From contig CANLSR010000010.1 of the NCBI GenBank assembly GCA_947493945.1, positions 1 to 64,000 on the forward strand: a stretch of 64,000 nucleotides of DNA, read 5' to 3'. Shown piece by piece: positions 24,121-31,060 of this stretch. The position numbers and the translations under genes were made by a program. Under the pieces are notes generated by a model, which saw only the letters and a list, made by a program, of their open reading frames with translations, was not told the DNA's origin and made no database searches. How positions within the stretch are numbered: the first letter of the stretch is position 1; each line of letters starts with the position of its first letter. This DNA comes from an uncultured bacterium (lineage in GTDB: Bacteria; Bacteroidota; Rhodothermia; Rhodothermales; Rubricoccaceae).

Positions 24121-24984
24121 ATGCGCTTTGCCCTCCTCCTCGCCGTCGCCGCCTCGGCCTGCGCCCAGCCCGCCGACACGGCCAAGCCCGACGCCGACGG
24201 CCGCGCCGAGGCACGCCACCAGCGGGCCGACTCGGTGATCGAGCGCCGCGCCGGCCCCGACACGCTGGCGGTCACGGTGGGCGAGAGGAGGCTCTACGCC
24301 GGCCAGACGCCCGTCCGGCTGGTCACTCACGCCGCGCCCGGCGGCGCCACGGTCAACCTGCTCAACCTACACGACGACGAGGGCACGTCGGTCGAGGCCG
24401 CGCTCGACGTCGTCCGCCAGCGGGGCGGGCGCGTGGTGGAGCTGGCCCACTCGGGCGACCGCAACCTGACGTTCACCGTCGGCGGCCGCGACTACACCGC
24501 CGACCCCAACCGGATGTTCACCGCCGCCGGCCGACGCCGCACGCTGGCGTCGCTCTCCGCCGCCGACCCGTCCGCGCTCGACGCGCTGGCGGCCCTGGCC
24601 GACCAGGTGCTGGACGCCTACACGGCAGCGCCGACGCCGGTCGTGGTCACGCTCCACAACAACACGCCCGGCCGCTACTCGGCGCGCTCGTACCAGGCCG
24701 GCGGCGAGTACGCCACCGACGCCGCGGCCGTCACCGTCCGCCCCGGCTCCGACCCCGACGACTTCTTTTTCGTCACCGACCAAGCGCTCTACGACGCCTT
24801 GGTGGGCCGGGGGTTCAACGCCGTACTCCAGGACAACGACGCCGCCACCGACGACGGCTCGCTCTCGGTGTGGGCGGCCCGCGAGGGCGTGCCCTACGTC
24901 AACGTCGAGGCCGCGCACGGGCACCGAGCCGAGCAGACGCGCATGGTCGACGCGCTGCTCACGGTCCTGGCCGAGCGCGAGTAG
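24121..24984 (+). CDS. lipoprotein with possible M14-like metallopeptidase motifs (287 aa)
   Basis: The signal peptide MRFALLLAVAASAC has Cys14 as lipid anchor. The body contains LLNLHDDEGTSVEAALD, where HDDE gives an HxxE pair, then VVELAHSGDRNLTF, VVVTLHNNTPGRYSARSY with a further histidine, and VPYVNVEAAHGHRAEQTRM near the C-terminus with a candidate catalytic glutamate. HxxE plus a later H is the zinc layout of M14 carboxypeptidases and related amidohydrolases, but this assignment rests only on motif order. The ATG at 24121 follows a heptamer tandem repeat. No partner gene is evident; the downstream gene is a wall lytic enzyme. Confidence 0.55.
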   Translation: MRFALLLAVAASACAQPADTAKPDADGRAEARHQRADSVIERRAGPDTLAVTVGERRLYAGQTPVRLVTHAAPGGATVNLLNLHDDEGTSVEAALDVVRQRGGRVVELAHSGDRNLTFTVGGRDYTADPNRMFTAAGRRRTLASLSAADPSALDALAALADQVLDAYTAAPTPVVVTLHNNTPGRYSARSYQAGGEYATDAAAVTVRPGSDPDDFFFVTDQALYDALVGRGFNAVLQDNDAATDDGSLSVWAAREGVPYVNVEAAHGHRAEQTRMVDALLTVLAERE

Positions 24985-25068
24985 CCGGCGCCGCGGCCGG
25001 GCGCGGACCCGCGGTTGGCCACGTCCGTACCACGGAACGCTCTGTCCGACCGTCCCCCCAGACTCCCA

Positions 25069-26616
25069 ATGCTGAAAAAGTCCTCCGTCGTGATTGCCTC
25101 CGTTCTCATGGCGGGCCTGGTGATCGCGGCGGTGCTCACCGTGATCAACCCCGACCGAGGGGTCGTGCTCCCCGACCCGATCGAGCGGGACCTGGGCGCC
25201 ATCCTGGCCCGCGACACGCTGGTCGCGCTCACCTCCTACACCTCGACCAGCTACTTCCTGTACCGGGGCCAACCGTTCGGCTTCGAGTACGAGTTGCTGA
25301 ACGACTTTGCCGAGGACCAGGACGTGGTGTTCCAGATCAAGGTGGTGCCGCGCGACTCGATCCTGTACTACCTCAACTCCGGCCTGGGCGACATCGCCGC
25401 GGCCCGCCTTCAGCCGGTCGTGGAGGACACGTCGGCGTTCGGGTTTACCCGGTACCTGTACGAGACGTCGCCGGTGGTCGTCCAGCGCGTCGCGTCGGTC
25501 GACACCACCCAGGTGGAGGCCCCCGAGGTGCCGGAGGCGCTGGCCGAGCGCGTCGAGCAGAAGGGCGGAGACGTGGCGCTCGAGCCGCTGGCGGTCCGCG
25601 CCCGCCGCGTCCGCCAGCCGGAGGACCTGGCCGGCCAGGAGGTGTTCCTGCCCGACGACGACCCCTACGTGGACCGGCTGGTCGAGCTGGAGGACGAGAT
25701 CACGGGCGACATCGCCATCGTCGAGGTGGACACGACCTCGGAGGCGCTGATCCGCAACGTGGCCGTGGGCAACATCGAGCTGACCGTGGCCCAAGAGAAC
25801 GTGGCCCAGCTGGAGGCCGGCTACTACAACAACCTCCGCATCGAACCCGAGGTGGGCGCCCCGCACGGCGTTGCGTGGGCCGTGCGCGACAACGCGCCGA
25901 CGCTGAGGACGGCCCTCGACGAGTGGATCCTGGAGAACCGCGACACGCGCCGCTGGAACCAGCTCTACCGCAAGTACTACGTCGACCGTCGCGGCTACCG
26001 CGAGCGCATCGAGACCGGCTTCCTGACCGCCCGCACGGGCAACCTCTCGGGCTACGACGACCTCATCAAGCGCTACGCGCCGGGCGTCGGCTGGGACTGG
26101 AGGCTATTGGCGAGCCAGATGTACCAGGAGAGCCGGTTCGAGCCGCGCGCGAAGTCGTGGGCCGGCGCGATGGGCCTGCTCCAGATCATGCCCGCCACGG
26201 CCTCCGACCTGGGCCTGGCCGATCCCTACGACCCGCAGCAAAACATCGAGGCGGCCGTCCGCTACCTCAAGTGGTTGGAGGACAACTACTGGAAGGAGGA
26301 GATCGCGGACCCCGAGGAGCGCGTCAAGTTTATCCTGGCCAGCTACAACGCCGGCGCCGGCCACGTCTTCGACGCCCAGCGGCTGACCGAGGCCGAGGGC
26401 GGCGACCCGGCCGTGTGGGAGGACGTGGCGTACTGGCTGCTCCGCAAGTCCGAGCAGGCCGTCTACACCCGCCCCGAGGTCCGCAACGGCTACGCTCGCG
26501 GTCTGGAGCCGGTCCACTACGTCTCGATCATCCTGGAGCGCTACGAGCACTACCAGCAGTTCGTGGACGGCGAGGAGGGCGCCGCGGCCGTCCCCAACCA
26601 GGAGCTCGGCACCTAG
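25069..26616 (+). CDS. mltF: membrane-bound lytic murein transglycosylase F-like (515 aa)
   Basis: Two-domain peptidoglycan lytic transglycosylase. An N-terminal membrane anchor (VVIASVLMAGLVIAAVLTVI, about 6-25) is followed by a periplasmic solute-binding-protein-like domain (about 55-300; TSYFLYRGQPFGFEYELLND, NSGLGDIAAARLQPV). The C-terminal SLT lysozyme-like domain has LASQMYQESRFEPRAKSW with catalytic E354, GAMGLLQIMPATASDLG and LASYNAGAGHVFDAQ. Length and order match MltF. The ATG at 25069 is preferred over the in-frame start at 25015, which precedes only a charged extension. Confidence 0.9.
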   Translation: MLKKSSVVIASVLMAGLVIAAVLTVINPDRGVVLPDPIERDLGAILARDTLVALTSYTSTSYFLYRGQPFGFEYELLNDFAEDQDVVFQIKVVPRDSILYYLNSGLGDIAAARLQPVVEDTSAFGFTRYLYETSPVVVQRVASVDTTQVEAPEVPEALAERVEQKGGDVALEPLAVRARRVRQPEDLAGQEVFLPDDDPYVDRLVELEDEITGDIAIVEVDTTSEALIRNVAVGNIELTVAQENVAQLEAGYYNNLRIEPEVGAPHGVAWAVRDNAPTLRTALDEWILENRDTRRWNQLYRKYYVDRRGYRERIETGFLTARTGNLSGYDDLIKRYAPGVGWDWRLLASQMYQESRFEPRAKSWAGAMGLLQIMPATASDLGLADPYDPQQNIEAAVRYLKWLEDNYWKEEIADPEERVKFILASYNAGAGHVFDAQRLTEAEGGDPAVWEDVAYWLLRKSEQAVYTRPEVRNGYARGLEPVHYVSIILERYEHYQQFVDGEEGAAAVPNQELGT

Positions 26617-26620
26617 CCCG

Positions 26621-26662
26621 CTCCCCGCTGGTACCTCTCGCCGGCGGGGAGCGCCAGCGGGG
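26621..26662. terminator. alternative hairpins after the transglycosylase gene
   Basis: Two mutually exclusive stems share one strand: CTCCCCGC (26621-26628) with GCGGGGAG (26644-26651), and CCCCGCTGG (26623-26631) with CCAGCGGGG (26654-26662). The second is a copy of the recurrent CCAGCGG palindrome. The likely role is transcription termination. Confidence 0.5.
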
Positions 26663-26668
26663 CGGGGC

Positions 26669-26674
26669 TATAAT
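26669..26674 (+). promoter_or_regulatory. TATAAT -10 consensus ahead of the cassette gene
   Basis: TATAAT stands out in GC-rich sequence 36 bases before the ATG at 26711 and just outside the cassette boundary. No good TTGACA is seen about 17 bases upstream. It could drive the inserted gene from the chromosomal side. Confidence 0.4.
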
Positions 26675-26680
26675 CCGTGG

Positions 26681-27745
26681 TTAGGCGTACTTCACCTCTG
26701 CGCTGTCTGAATGATTCACCTCGTCCATTGGGCTCTCGCGCTCACGCTGTTCGGCGCTATCAACTGGATCGGGAGTCATGCGAAGCCGTCCGGCTACATC
26801 AGCCTGTCGGTGTTCGTCAAGAAGGACGAAGCTCCAGCATTCAACTTCCTATTCAGGGTGCTCGGGCCGATAGTGTTTGTGGTTATTGTCGCGGCCGTCT
26901 TTTATTGGCTGAACTGGGACAGGCTGGTAGAGGGAATCTGGCGTGTGGTCCTATACCATCTGGCGTTTCGTCTCGCCTTCAATCTCGTCCTGAACAGAGC
27001 GCTGCTGCTGAACTGGGGTCGGGAGGTACTGATCTGGGCGACTTCGCTAGCCGTTGTAGTCCCGCTTTACGGTTACGTGATAAGCGTGCGGCAGTACCTG
27101 CTCCCGGATGCCCAGTCGGTCACCAATGAGCTGTGGGTCATTGTAGTGCTGTTCATCTATTCCACGCTCAATAACATCCAGTTGAAGCCCGAGGCTTCTG
27201 CCAAGCGGAAGGGCAGGTACCTCCGTAACTCCTACAAAGCTCTTCAGTCTAAGTATCACAATGTCGTAGAATACGAAGCCCCAGACCTTTTCGCAGAATC
27301 GATCATATACACGATTATGGTCTATGAGAGTTTCAACCGGCCTCGTGCCGTTCAATTTGTTGAGCACCTCCTATTTCCCTGGTACAGCAGGACGCTGGGA
27401 CCAATGCAAGTGAAGACAAAAAATCGCCTGAGCGCCGTGGAGAGCGTTCGGCTTGGAGCCCGCAGGGTCGCCGCCTCGTATCAGAGGGCGCGAAAGCACG
27501 TTGAACTGTACCCGAACTACGAGGCGACAGGCGAGCTTTCTGACGATCAAGTGCTCTGGGAGGTCGCCGCCGAGTACAACAGGGACGATAACTATGTTCG
27601 AGACATCAGAGAACTCAATTCAATGGTGTTAGAACGATTCTATCCTGGTTTGTACCGTGAACCTGGTGTCATCTATAACGCCAGTACTCCTAATCCGCCT
27701 CTGCAAACCGACGAAGGGAGTTAGCACTGTCGGCTCATCCGGACG
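26681..27745 (+). mobile_element. integron gene cassette-like insertion
   Basis: The left boundary reads G^TTAGGC (26680/26681), an exact GTTRRRY integron core. The right boundary is G^TT at 27745/27746. Circularising 26681-27745 would rebuild an attC-like site of about 64 bp: TCCTAAT at 27688-27694, CCGAC at 27708-27712, a 16-nt loop, GTCGG at 27729-27733, then CGG-ACG joined to TTAGGC. One gene fills the cassette on the plus strand, ends inside attC as is usual, and has much lower GC than its surroundings. No integron integrase is seen in the window, so this would be a lone cassette at a secondary site. Confidence 0.65.
26711..27724 (+). CDS. cassette-borne membrane protein with lysozyme-like motif (337 aa)
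   Basis: No family is firmly recognised. The N-terminal half has four or five transmembrane helices (about 1-21, 48-68, 77-95, 106-127 and 138-156). A soluble half of about 180 residues follows. It contains IMVYESFNRPRAVQFVEHL with E206, then RTLGPMQVKTKNRLSAVES near 227-245. An acidic residue in an ExxNRP-like context followed by a GxMQV segment recalls lysozyme/transglycosylase folds, where such residues are the catalytic acid and the substrate strand. Codon use is AT-richer than all neighbours. The last residues, NPPLQTDEGS, are encoded by the attC-like site. It may act in envelope stress, defence or competition, which is inference only. Confidence 0.7.
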   Translation: MIHLVHWALALTLFGAINWIGSHAKPSGYISLSVFVKKDEAPAFNFLFRVLGPIVFVVIVAAVFYWLNWDRLVEGIWRVVLYHLAFRLAFNLVLNRALLLNWGREVLIWATSLAVVVPLYGYVISVRQYLLPDAQSVTNELWVIVVLFIYSTLNNIQLKPEASAKRKGRYLRNSYKALQSKYHNVVEYEAPDLFAESIIYTIMVYESFNRPRAVQFVEHLLFPWYSRTLGPMQVKTKNRLSAVESVRLGARRVAASYQRARKHVELYPNYEATGELSDDQVLWEVAAEYNRDDNYVRDIRELNSMVLERFYPGLYREPGVIYNASTPNPPLQTDEGS

Positions 27746-27752
27746 TTGGCGC
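27688..27752 (+). other. attC-like site (cassette 3' end)
   Basis: Imperfect dyad ending in GACG^TTGGC. The inner arms CCGAC (27708) and GTCGG (27729) pair, and the outer CCTAA (27689) pairs with the TTAGG at the cassette left boundary after circularisation. R'' is TCCTAAT rather than RYYYAAC, so one conserved base deviates. The 100 bases beyond it up to 27848 hold no gene. Confidence 0.55.
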
Positions 27753-27848
27753 TACTTCCGCCATCGTGTCTTCAGCCCCTCGCGGTTGAGGGTTCCTCTG
27801 TTCGCTGCCGCTTACTGGCCTTTGTCCGTGGTTAATCTCGTCCGCTCA

Positions 27849-28604
27849 CTACCCCCGCACGCCGCGCTGGCGGTTCGGCTCGTCGAGGCCGGGCGGGAGC
27901 TGCCCGGCGACCGGCGTCAGCGCGCCGTCGGCGCTGGCGACGAACACCGAGACGTAGCCCCAGCCCGCCGCGCTGGCGGCGCGGACGGCGGCGCTGGAGC
28001 CGACGAAGGCGAGCGGCGTTCCGAGGTCGGCGGGGAGGTCTTGGGCGCTGAACAGGTCCGGGTCGATGCGCAGGGCGTGGGCCACGGGCGACGGCTCTTG
28101 GAGAGCGGCCACCACCACGCCGCCGTCCCGGATCAGCGCGTCGAGCGTCTCGGCGCCCCGCCACTCGACGGTTCTCGCCACGTCGGCCTCGGCCAGGACA
28201 GGACCGGCCATCGCAAACAGCGCGTCGCCGGACGCAGGGTGCGTGCGGCCGCGGACCGTTCCCTCACCGTCCACGACCACCGCCAGCGGGACGCCGGCGT
28301 AGCCGAAGGCCGTCGCGGCCTCGGTCTCGGCGCCGTCCACGGTCACCGCGAGCACGGTCGCACCGGCGGCCTGCAGGTCCTGGATCGCGTCGTCCAAGAC
28401 GGCCCAGGCGTCGGTGTCGCCGGCCGACGCGAACTGGATCACGACGGGAGAGCCCGAGAGCGTGGTCAGGTCCACCGGGCCGTCGGCCGTCGGCACCGCC
28501 ACGTGGGGCGCGGGCGCCCAGTCGAGCGACAGCTCCGGCGCCGGCTCGGGCGCGCAGGCGGCGAGCCCAGTCAGCAGACCTACAAGAACGGCGTGCGCGG
28601 TCAT
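27849..28604 (-). CDS. lipoprotein with degenerate thioredoxin fold (251 aa)
   Basis: The signal peptide MTAHAVLVGLLTGLAAC has Cys17 as lipid anchor. The first domain resembles AhpC/TlpA redoxins (GPVDLTTLSGSPVVIQFAS, then AVLAVTVD, YAGVPLAVVVDGEGTVRGR). The expected CxxC position reads SAGDTDAW, so redox cysteines are missing. The second half (EWRGAETLDALIRDGGVVVA to LPPGLDEP) has an alternating alpha/beta pattern and may be a further thioredoxin-like or sensor domain. The start lies 3 bases after the stop of the YtxJ-like gene, so the two form an operon. It is probably a structural or sensing relative of thiol-disulfide proteins. Confidence 0.65.
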   Translation of the reverse strand: MTAHAVLVGLLTGLAACAPEPAPELSLDWAPAPHVAVPTADGPVDLTTLSGSPVVIQFASAGDTDAWAVLDDAIQDLQAAGATVLAVTVDGAETEAATAFGYAGVPLAVVVDGEGTVRGRTHPASGDALFAMAGPVLAEADVARTVEWRGAETLDALIRDGGVVVAALQEPSPVAHALRIDPDLFSAQDLPADLGTPLAFVGSSAAVRAASAAGWGYVSVFVASADGALTPVAGQLPPGLDEPNRQRGVRG

Positions 28605-28607
28605 GTC

Positions 28608-28946
28608 CTAAGCAGCTTGGACAGCGGTGCGGAGATCGGCCAGGCGAATCGAGCCGTGGCTCTTGACGTCCACCGCTTCGCCATCCTTGATCAGGATGGC
28701 CTGCGGCGTCTCGTGCTGGACGCCCAATTTGTCGGCGATGTAGCTCGACACCTCGCGGGCGTACTGCACGACCACGGCGTAGAGCGGCGGGTCGGCATCG
28801 CCTTCCAGTCCGACGAACTCCATCTGGCCGCGCGCCGAGATCGGGCACGCGATCGAGTGCTTGAGGAGGTAGACCGGCGCGTCGTGCGACGCCTCCAGCA
28901 TCGCGTCGGCGTCGGCGGTGGTGGAGAGCTCTTGGACCTGGGCCAT
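28608..28946 (-). CDS. ytxJ: YtxJ-like bacillithiol-system redox protein (112 aa)
   Basis: Small monothiol thioredoxin-fold protein linked with bacillithiol redox balance in Firmicutes and Bacteroidota. Motifs: VYLLKHSIACPISARGQMEF (active-site CPIS), LYAVVVQYAREVSSYIADKL, VQHETPQAILIKDGEAV (cis-Pro ETPQ) and HGSIRLADL. The full family length and lack of signal peptide indicate a cytoplasmic protein. The ATG at 28946 is chosen over an upstream GTG because the extra residues are low complexity. It is followed by the thioredoxin-fold lipoprotein gene with a 3-base gap. Confidence 0.85.
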   Translation of the reverse strand: MAQVQELSTTADADAMLEASHDAPVYLLKHSIACPISARGQMEFVGLEGDADPPLYAVVVQYAREVSSYIADKLGVQHETPQAILIKDGEAVDVKSHGSIRLADLRTAVQAA

Positions 28947-29065
28947 AGGGGAGGGGAATGCGCGGGCCGTACCTTCGGACGCGGCCTGTCCGCGCCGTCC
29001 GACCCACACCGGAAGCTACGGCGCGCCTCCGGTGTCGACGGGCCACCATCCCTAGGAAATTCCCC

Positions 29066-29073
29066 TACGTTTG
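29066..29073 (+). promoter_or_regulatory. consensus -7 box giving a leaderless transcript
   Basis: TACGTTTG matches TAnnTTTG exactly and ends 6 bases before the ATG at 29080. A start site 5-7 bases downstream would coincide with the ATG, so the mRNA is probably leaderless. No clear TTG -33 element is seen. Confidence 0.55.
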
Positions 29074-29079
29074 CACTCT

Positions 29080-30891
29080 ATGGACTCCGCGACGACGACC
29101 GACCCCGAAACGATGGACCGCGCGACCGGCGCCGAGGCGGTCCGCTGGGACCTCACCGACCTCTACGCCTCCGAGGCCGCGCTCGACGCCGACCTGGCCA
29201 CCGCCGAGGCGGAGGCCCACGCGCTGGCCGAGCGCTACCGGGGCCGGATCGGGGCCCTCGGCGCCGAGGCGCTGGCGGAGGCGCTGGCCGAGCTGGCCGG
29301 GGTCCACGACCGGGCCGGCCGGGCCTACACCTACGCCTACCTCGCCTGGAGCACCGACACCGAGGAGCACGCGCGCGGGGCGCTGCTCCAGCGGGTCCGC
29401 GAGGCGTACACCCGGATCGGCCAGTCGCTGCTGTTCGTCGACGTCGAGTGGGCCGGGGTCGAGCCCGAGCGCGCCCGCCAGCTGATCGAGAGCCCGGCGC
29501 TGGCGCCGGCCCGCCACTACCTGGAGCTCAAGACCGAGGCCCGGCAGCACGTCCTGTCCGAGCCCGAGGAGAAGGTCCTGGCCGAGAAGGCCGTGACGGG
29601 CTGGAGCGCGTGGAACCGGTTTTTCGACGAGACGCTGGGCGCGGCCCGCTTCAGCGTCCGCGGCGAGCTGCTCCCGTTGCAGCAGGCGACGGCCAAGCTC
29701 CACGACGCCGACCGCGGCCTGCGCGAGGACGTCCACCGCGCCGTGACCGACGGGCTGGACGAGCTCCAGCGCCCGCTGACGTTCGTGTTCAACACGATCC
29801 TGGCCGACCAGGCCTCGGCGGACCGCCTGCGCGGCTACGACTCGTGGATCGCGAGCCGCAACGAGTCCAACGAGACCGACGCGGCCAGCGTCGACGCCCT
29901 CGTCGAGGCCGTGACGGGCCGCTACGACCTGGTGGCCCGGTTCTACCGCCTCAAGCGCCAGCTGCTCGGGCTCGACACGCTGCGCGACTACGACCGCTAC
30001 GCGCCCACCGGCGAGGCCGAGACGTTCGTGACGTGGGACGCCGCCCGCGAGATCGTGACGGGCGCCTACGGCGACTTCGACGCCGAGATGGGCGGCATCG
30101 TGGACCGGTTTTTCGAGGGCCGCTGGATCGACGCGCCGCCCGAGGCCGGCAAGCGCGGCGGCGCGTTCAGCCACGGCGCCGTGCCCTCGGCGCATCCGTA
30201 CATCCTGATGAACTACACCGGCCGGCTGCGCGACGTCCAGACGCTGGCCCACGAGCTCGGCCACGGCGTCCACCAGTGGCTGGCGCGCGAGCAGGGGATC
30301 TACCACGCCGACACGCCGCTGACGACCGCCGAGACGGCGTCGGTGTTTGGCGAGATGCTGACCTTCCAGCGCACCCTGGCCGGCCTCACCGACCGCCGCG
30401 ATCGGCTGGCGCTCTTGGTCGAGAAGATCGACGACACCATGGCGACCGTCTTCCGCCAGGTGGCGATGAACCGGTTCGAGGACCGGATCCACACGCACCG
30501 GAGGGAGCGCGGCGAGCTGACGCCGGGCGACTTCGCCGACCACTGGATGGGGACCCAGTCGGCGATGTACGGCGACTCCGTGGAGCTGACCGAGGGGTAC
30601 CGGCGCTGGTGGAGCTACATCCCGCACTTTGTCCACACGCCGGGCTACGTCTACGCCTACGCCTTCGGCGAACTCCTGGTGCTGGCCCTGTACGCGCGCT
30701 ACCAGAGCGAGGGGCCGGGCTTTGCCCGCCAGTACCGCGACCTGCTGGCCGCGGGCGGCTCGGACTGGCCGCACGTGCTGGTCGGGCGGCTGGGCATCGA
30801 CCTCCGCGACCCCGGGTTCTGGAACCGGGGCCTAGACGCCGTCGAGGTGCTCGTCGCCGAGGCCGAGGCGCTGGCCAGAGGCGAGGGGTGA
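29080..30891 (+). CDS. pepF: oligoendopeptidase F, M3 metallopeptidase (603 aa)
   Basis: Cytoplasmic zinc oligopeptidase trimming peptides of about 7-17 residues. The N-terminal helical region (VRWDLTDLYASEAALDADLA) is typical of M3B. The active site has LAHELGHGVHQWLA (H391, E392, H395) and a downstream glutamate E418 in TTAETASVFGEML. SHGAVPSAHPYILMNYTG is a conserved substrate-binding segment, and the C-terminal YIPHFVHTPGYVYAYAFGEL is family-specific. The ATG at 29080 is chosen; a TTG nine bases upstream falls inside the promoter box. Confidence 0.93.
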   Translation: MDSATTTDPETMDRATGAEAVRWDLTDLYASEAALDADLATAEAEAHALAERYRGRIGALGAEALAEALAELAGVHDRAGRAYTYAYLAWSTDTEEHARGALLQRVREAYTRIGQSLLFVDVEWAGVEPERARQLIESPALAPARHYLELKTEARQHVLSEPEEKVLAEKAVTGWSAWNRFFDETLGAARFSVRGELLPLQQATAKLHDADRGLREDVHRAVTDGLDELQRPLTFVFNTILADQASADRLRGYDSWIASRNESNETDAASVDALVEAVTGRYDLVARFYRLKRQLLGLDTLRDYDRYAPTGEAETFVTWDAAREIVTGAYGDFDAEMGGIVDRFFEGRWIDAPPEAGKRGGAFSHGAVPSAHPYILMNYTGRLRDVQTLAHELGHGVHQWLAREQGIYHADTPLTTAETASVFGEMLTFQRTLAGLTDRRDRLALLVEKIDDTMATVFRQVAMNRFEDRIHTHRRERGELTPGDFADHWMGTQSAMYGDSVELTEGYRRWWSYIPHFVHTPGYVYAYAFGELLVLALYARYQSEGPGFARQYRDLLAAGGSDWPHVLVGRLGIDLRDPGFWNRGLDAVEVLVAEAEALARGEG

Positions 30892-31032
30892 CGGGACCGG
30901 CCGCGGACACTCGCGGCGACCGCGGTCCGGCGCTTGGTCCCGGCGCCGGGCGCGTCCGCCAGCGGGGCGGGCCGTGGCGGCGCCCGGCGCCGGCGGGTTA
31001 TCCACATCCGCCGGGGCGGGCCCCTGGGGCCG

Positions 31033-31040
31033 TATGTTGA
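31033..31040 (+). promoter_or_regulatory. -7-like promoter box of the CYTH/CHAD gene
   Basis: TATGTTGA lies 20 bases before the ATG at 31061, a near match to TAnnTTTG. Confidence 0.4.
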
Positions 31041-31060
31041 GCCGGGCGTCCGTCCCCCCC

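Larger units (their letters stand above)
26674..27834. repeat. 10-bp direct repeat bracketing the low-GC insertion
   Basis: TCCGTGGTTA occurs at 26674-26683 and again at 27825-27834. The two copies flank the lower-GC segment, which sits between the convergent transglycosylase and thioredoxin-fold lipoprotein genes. Confidence 0.7.
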
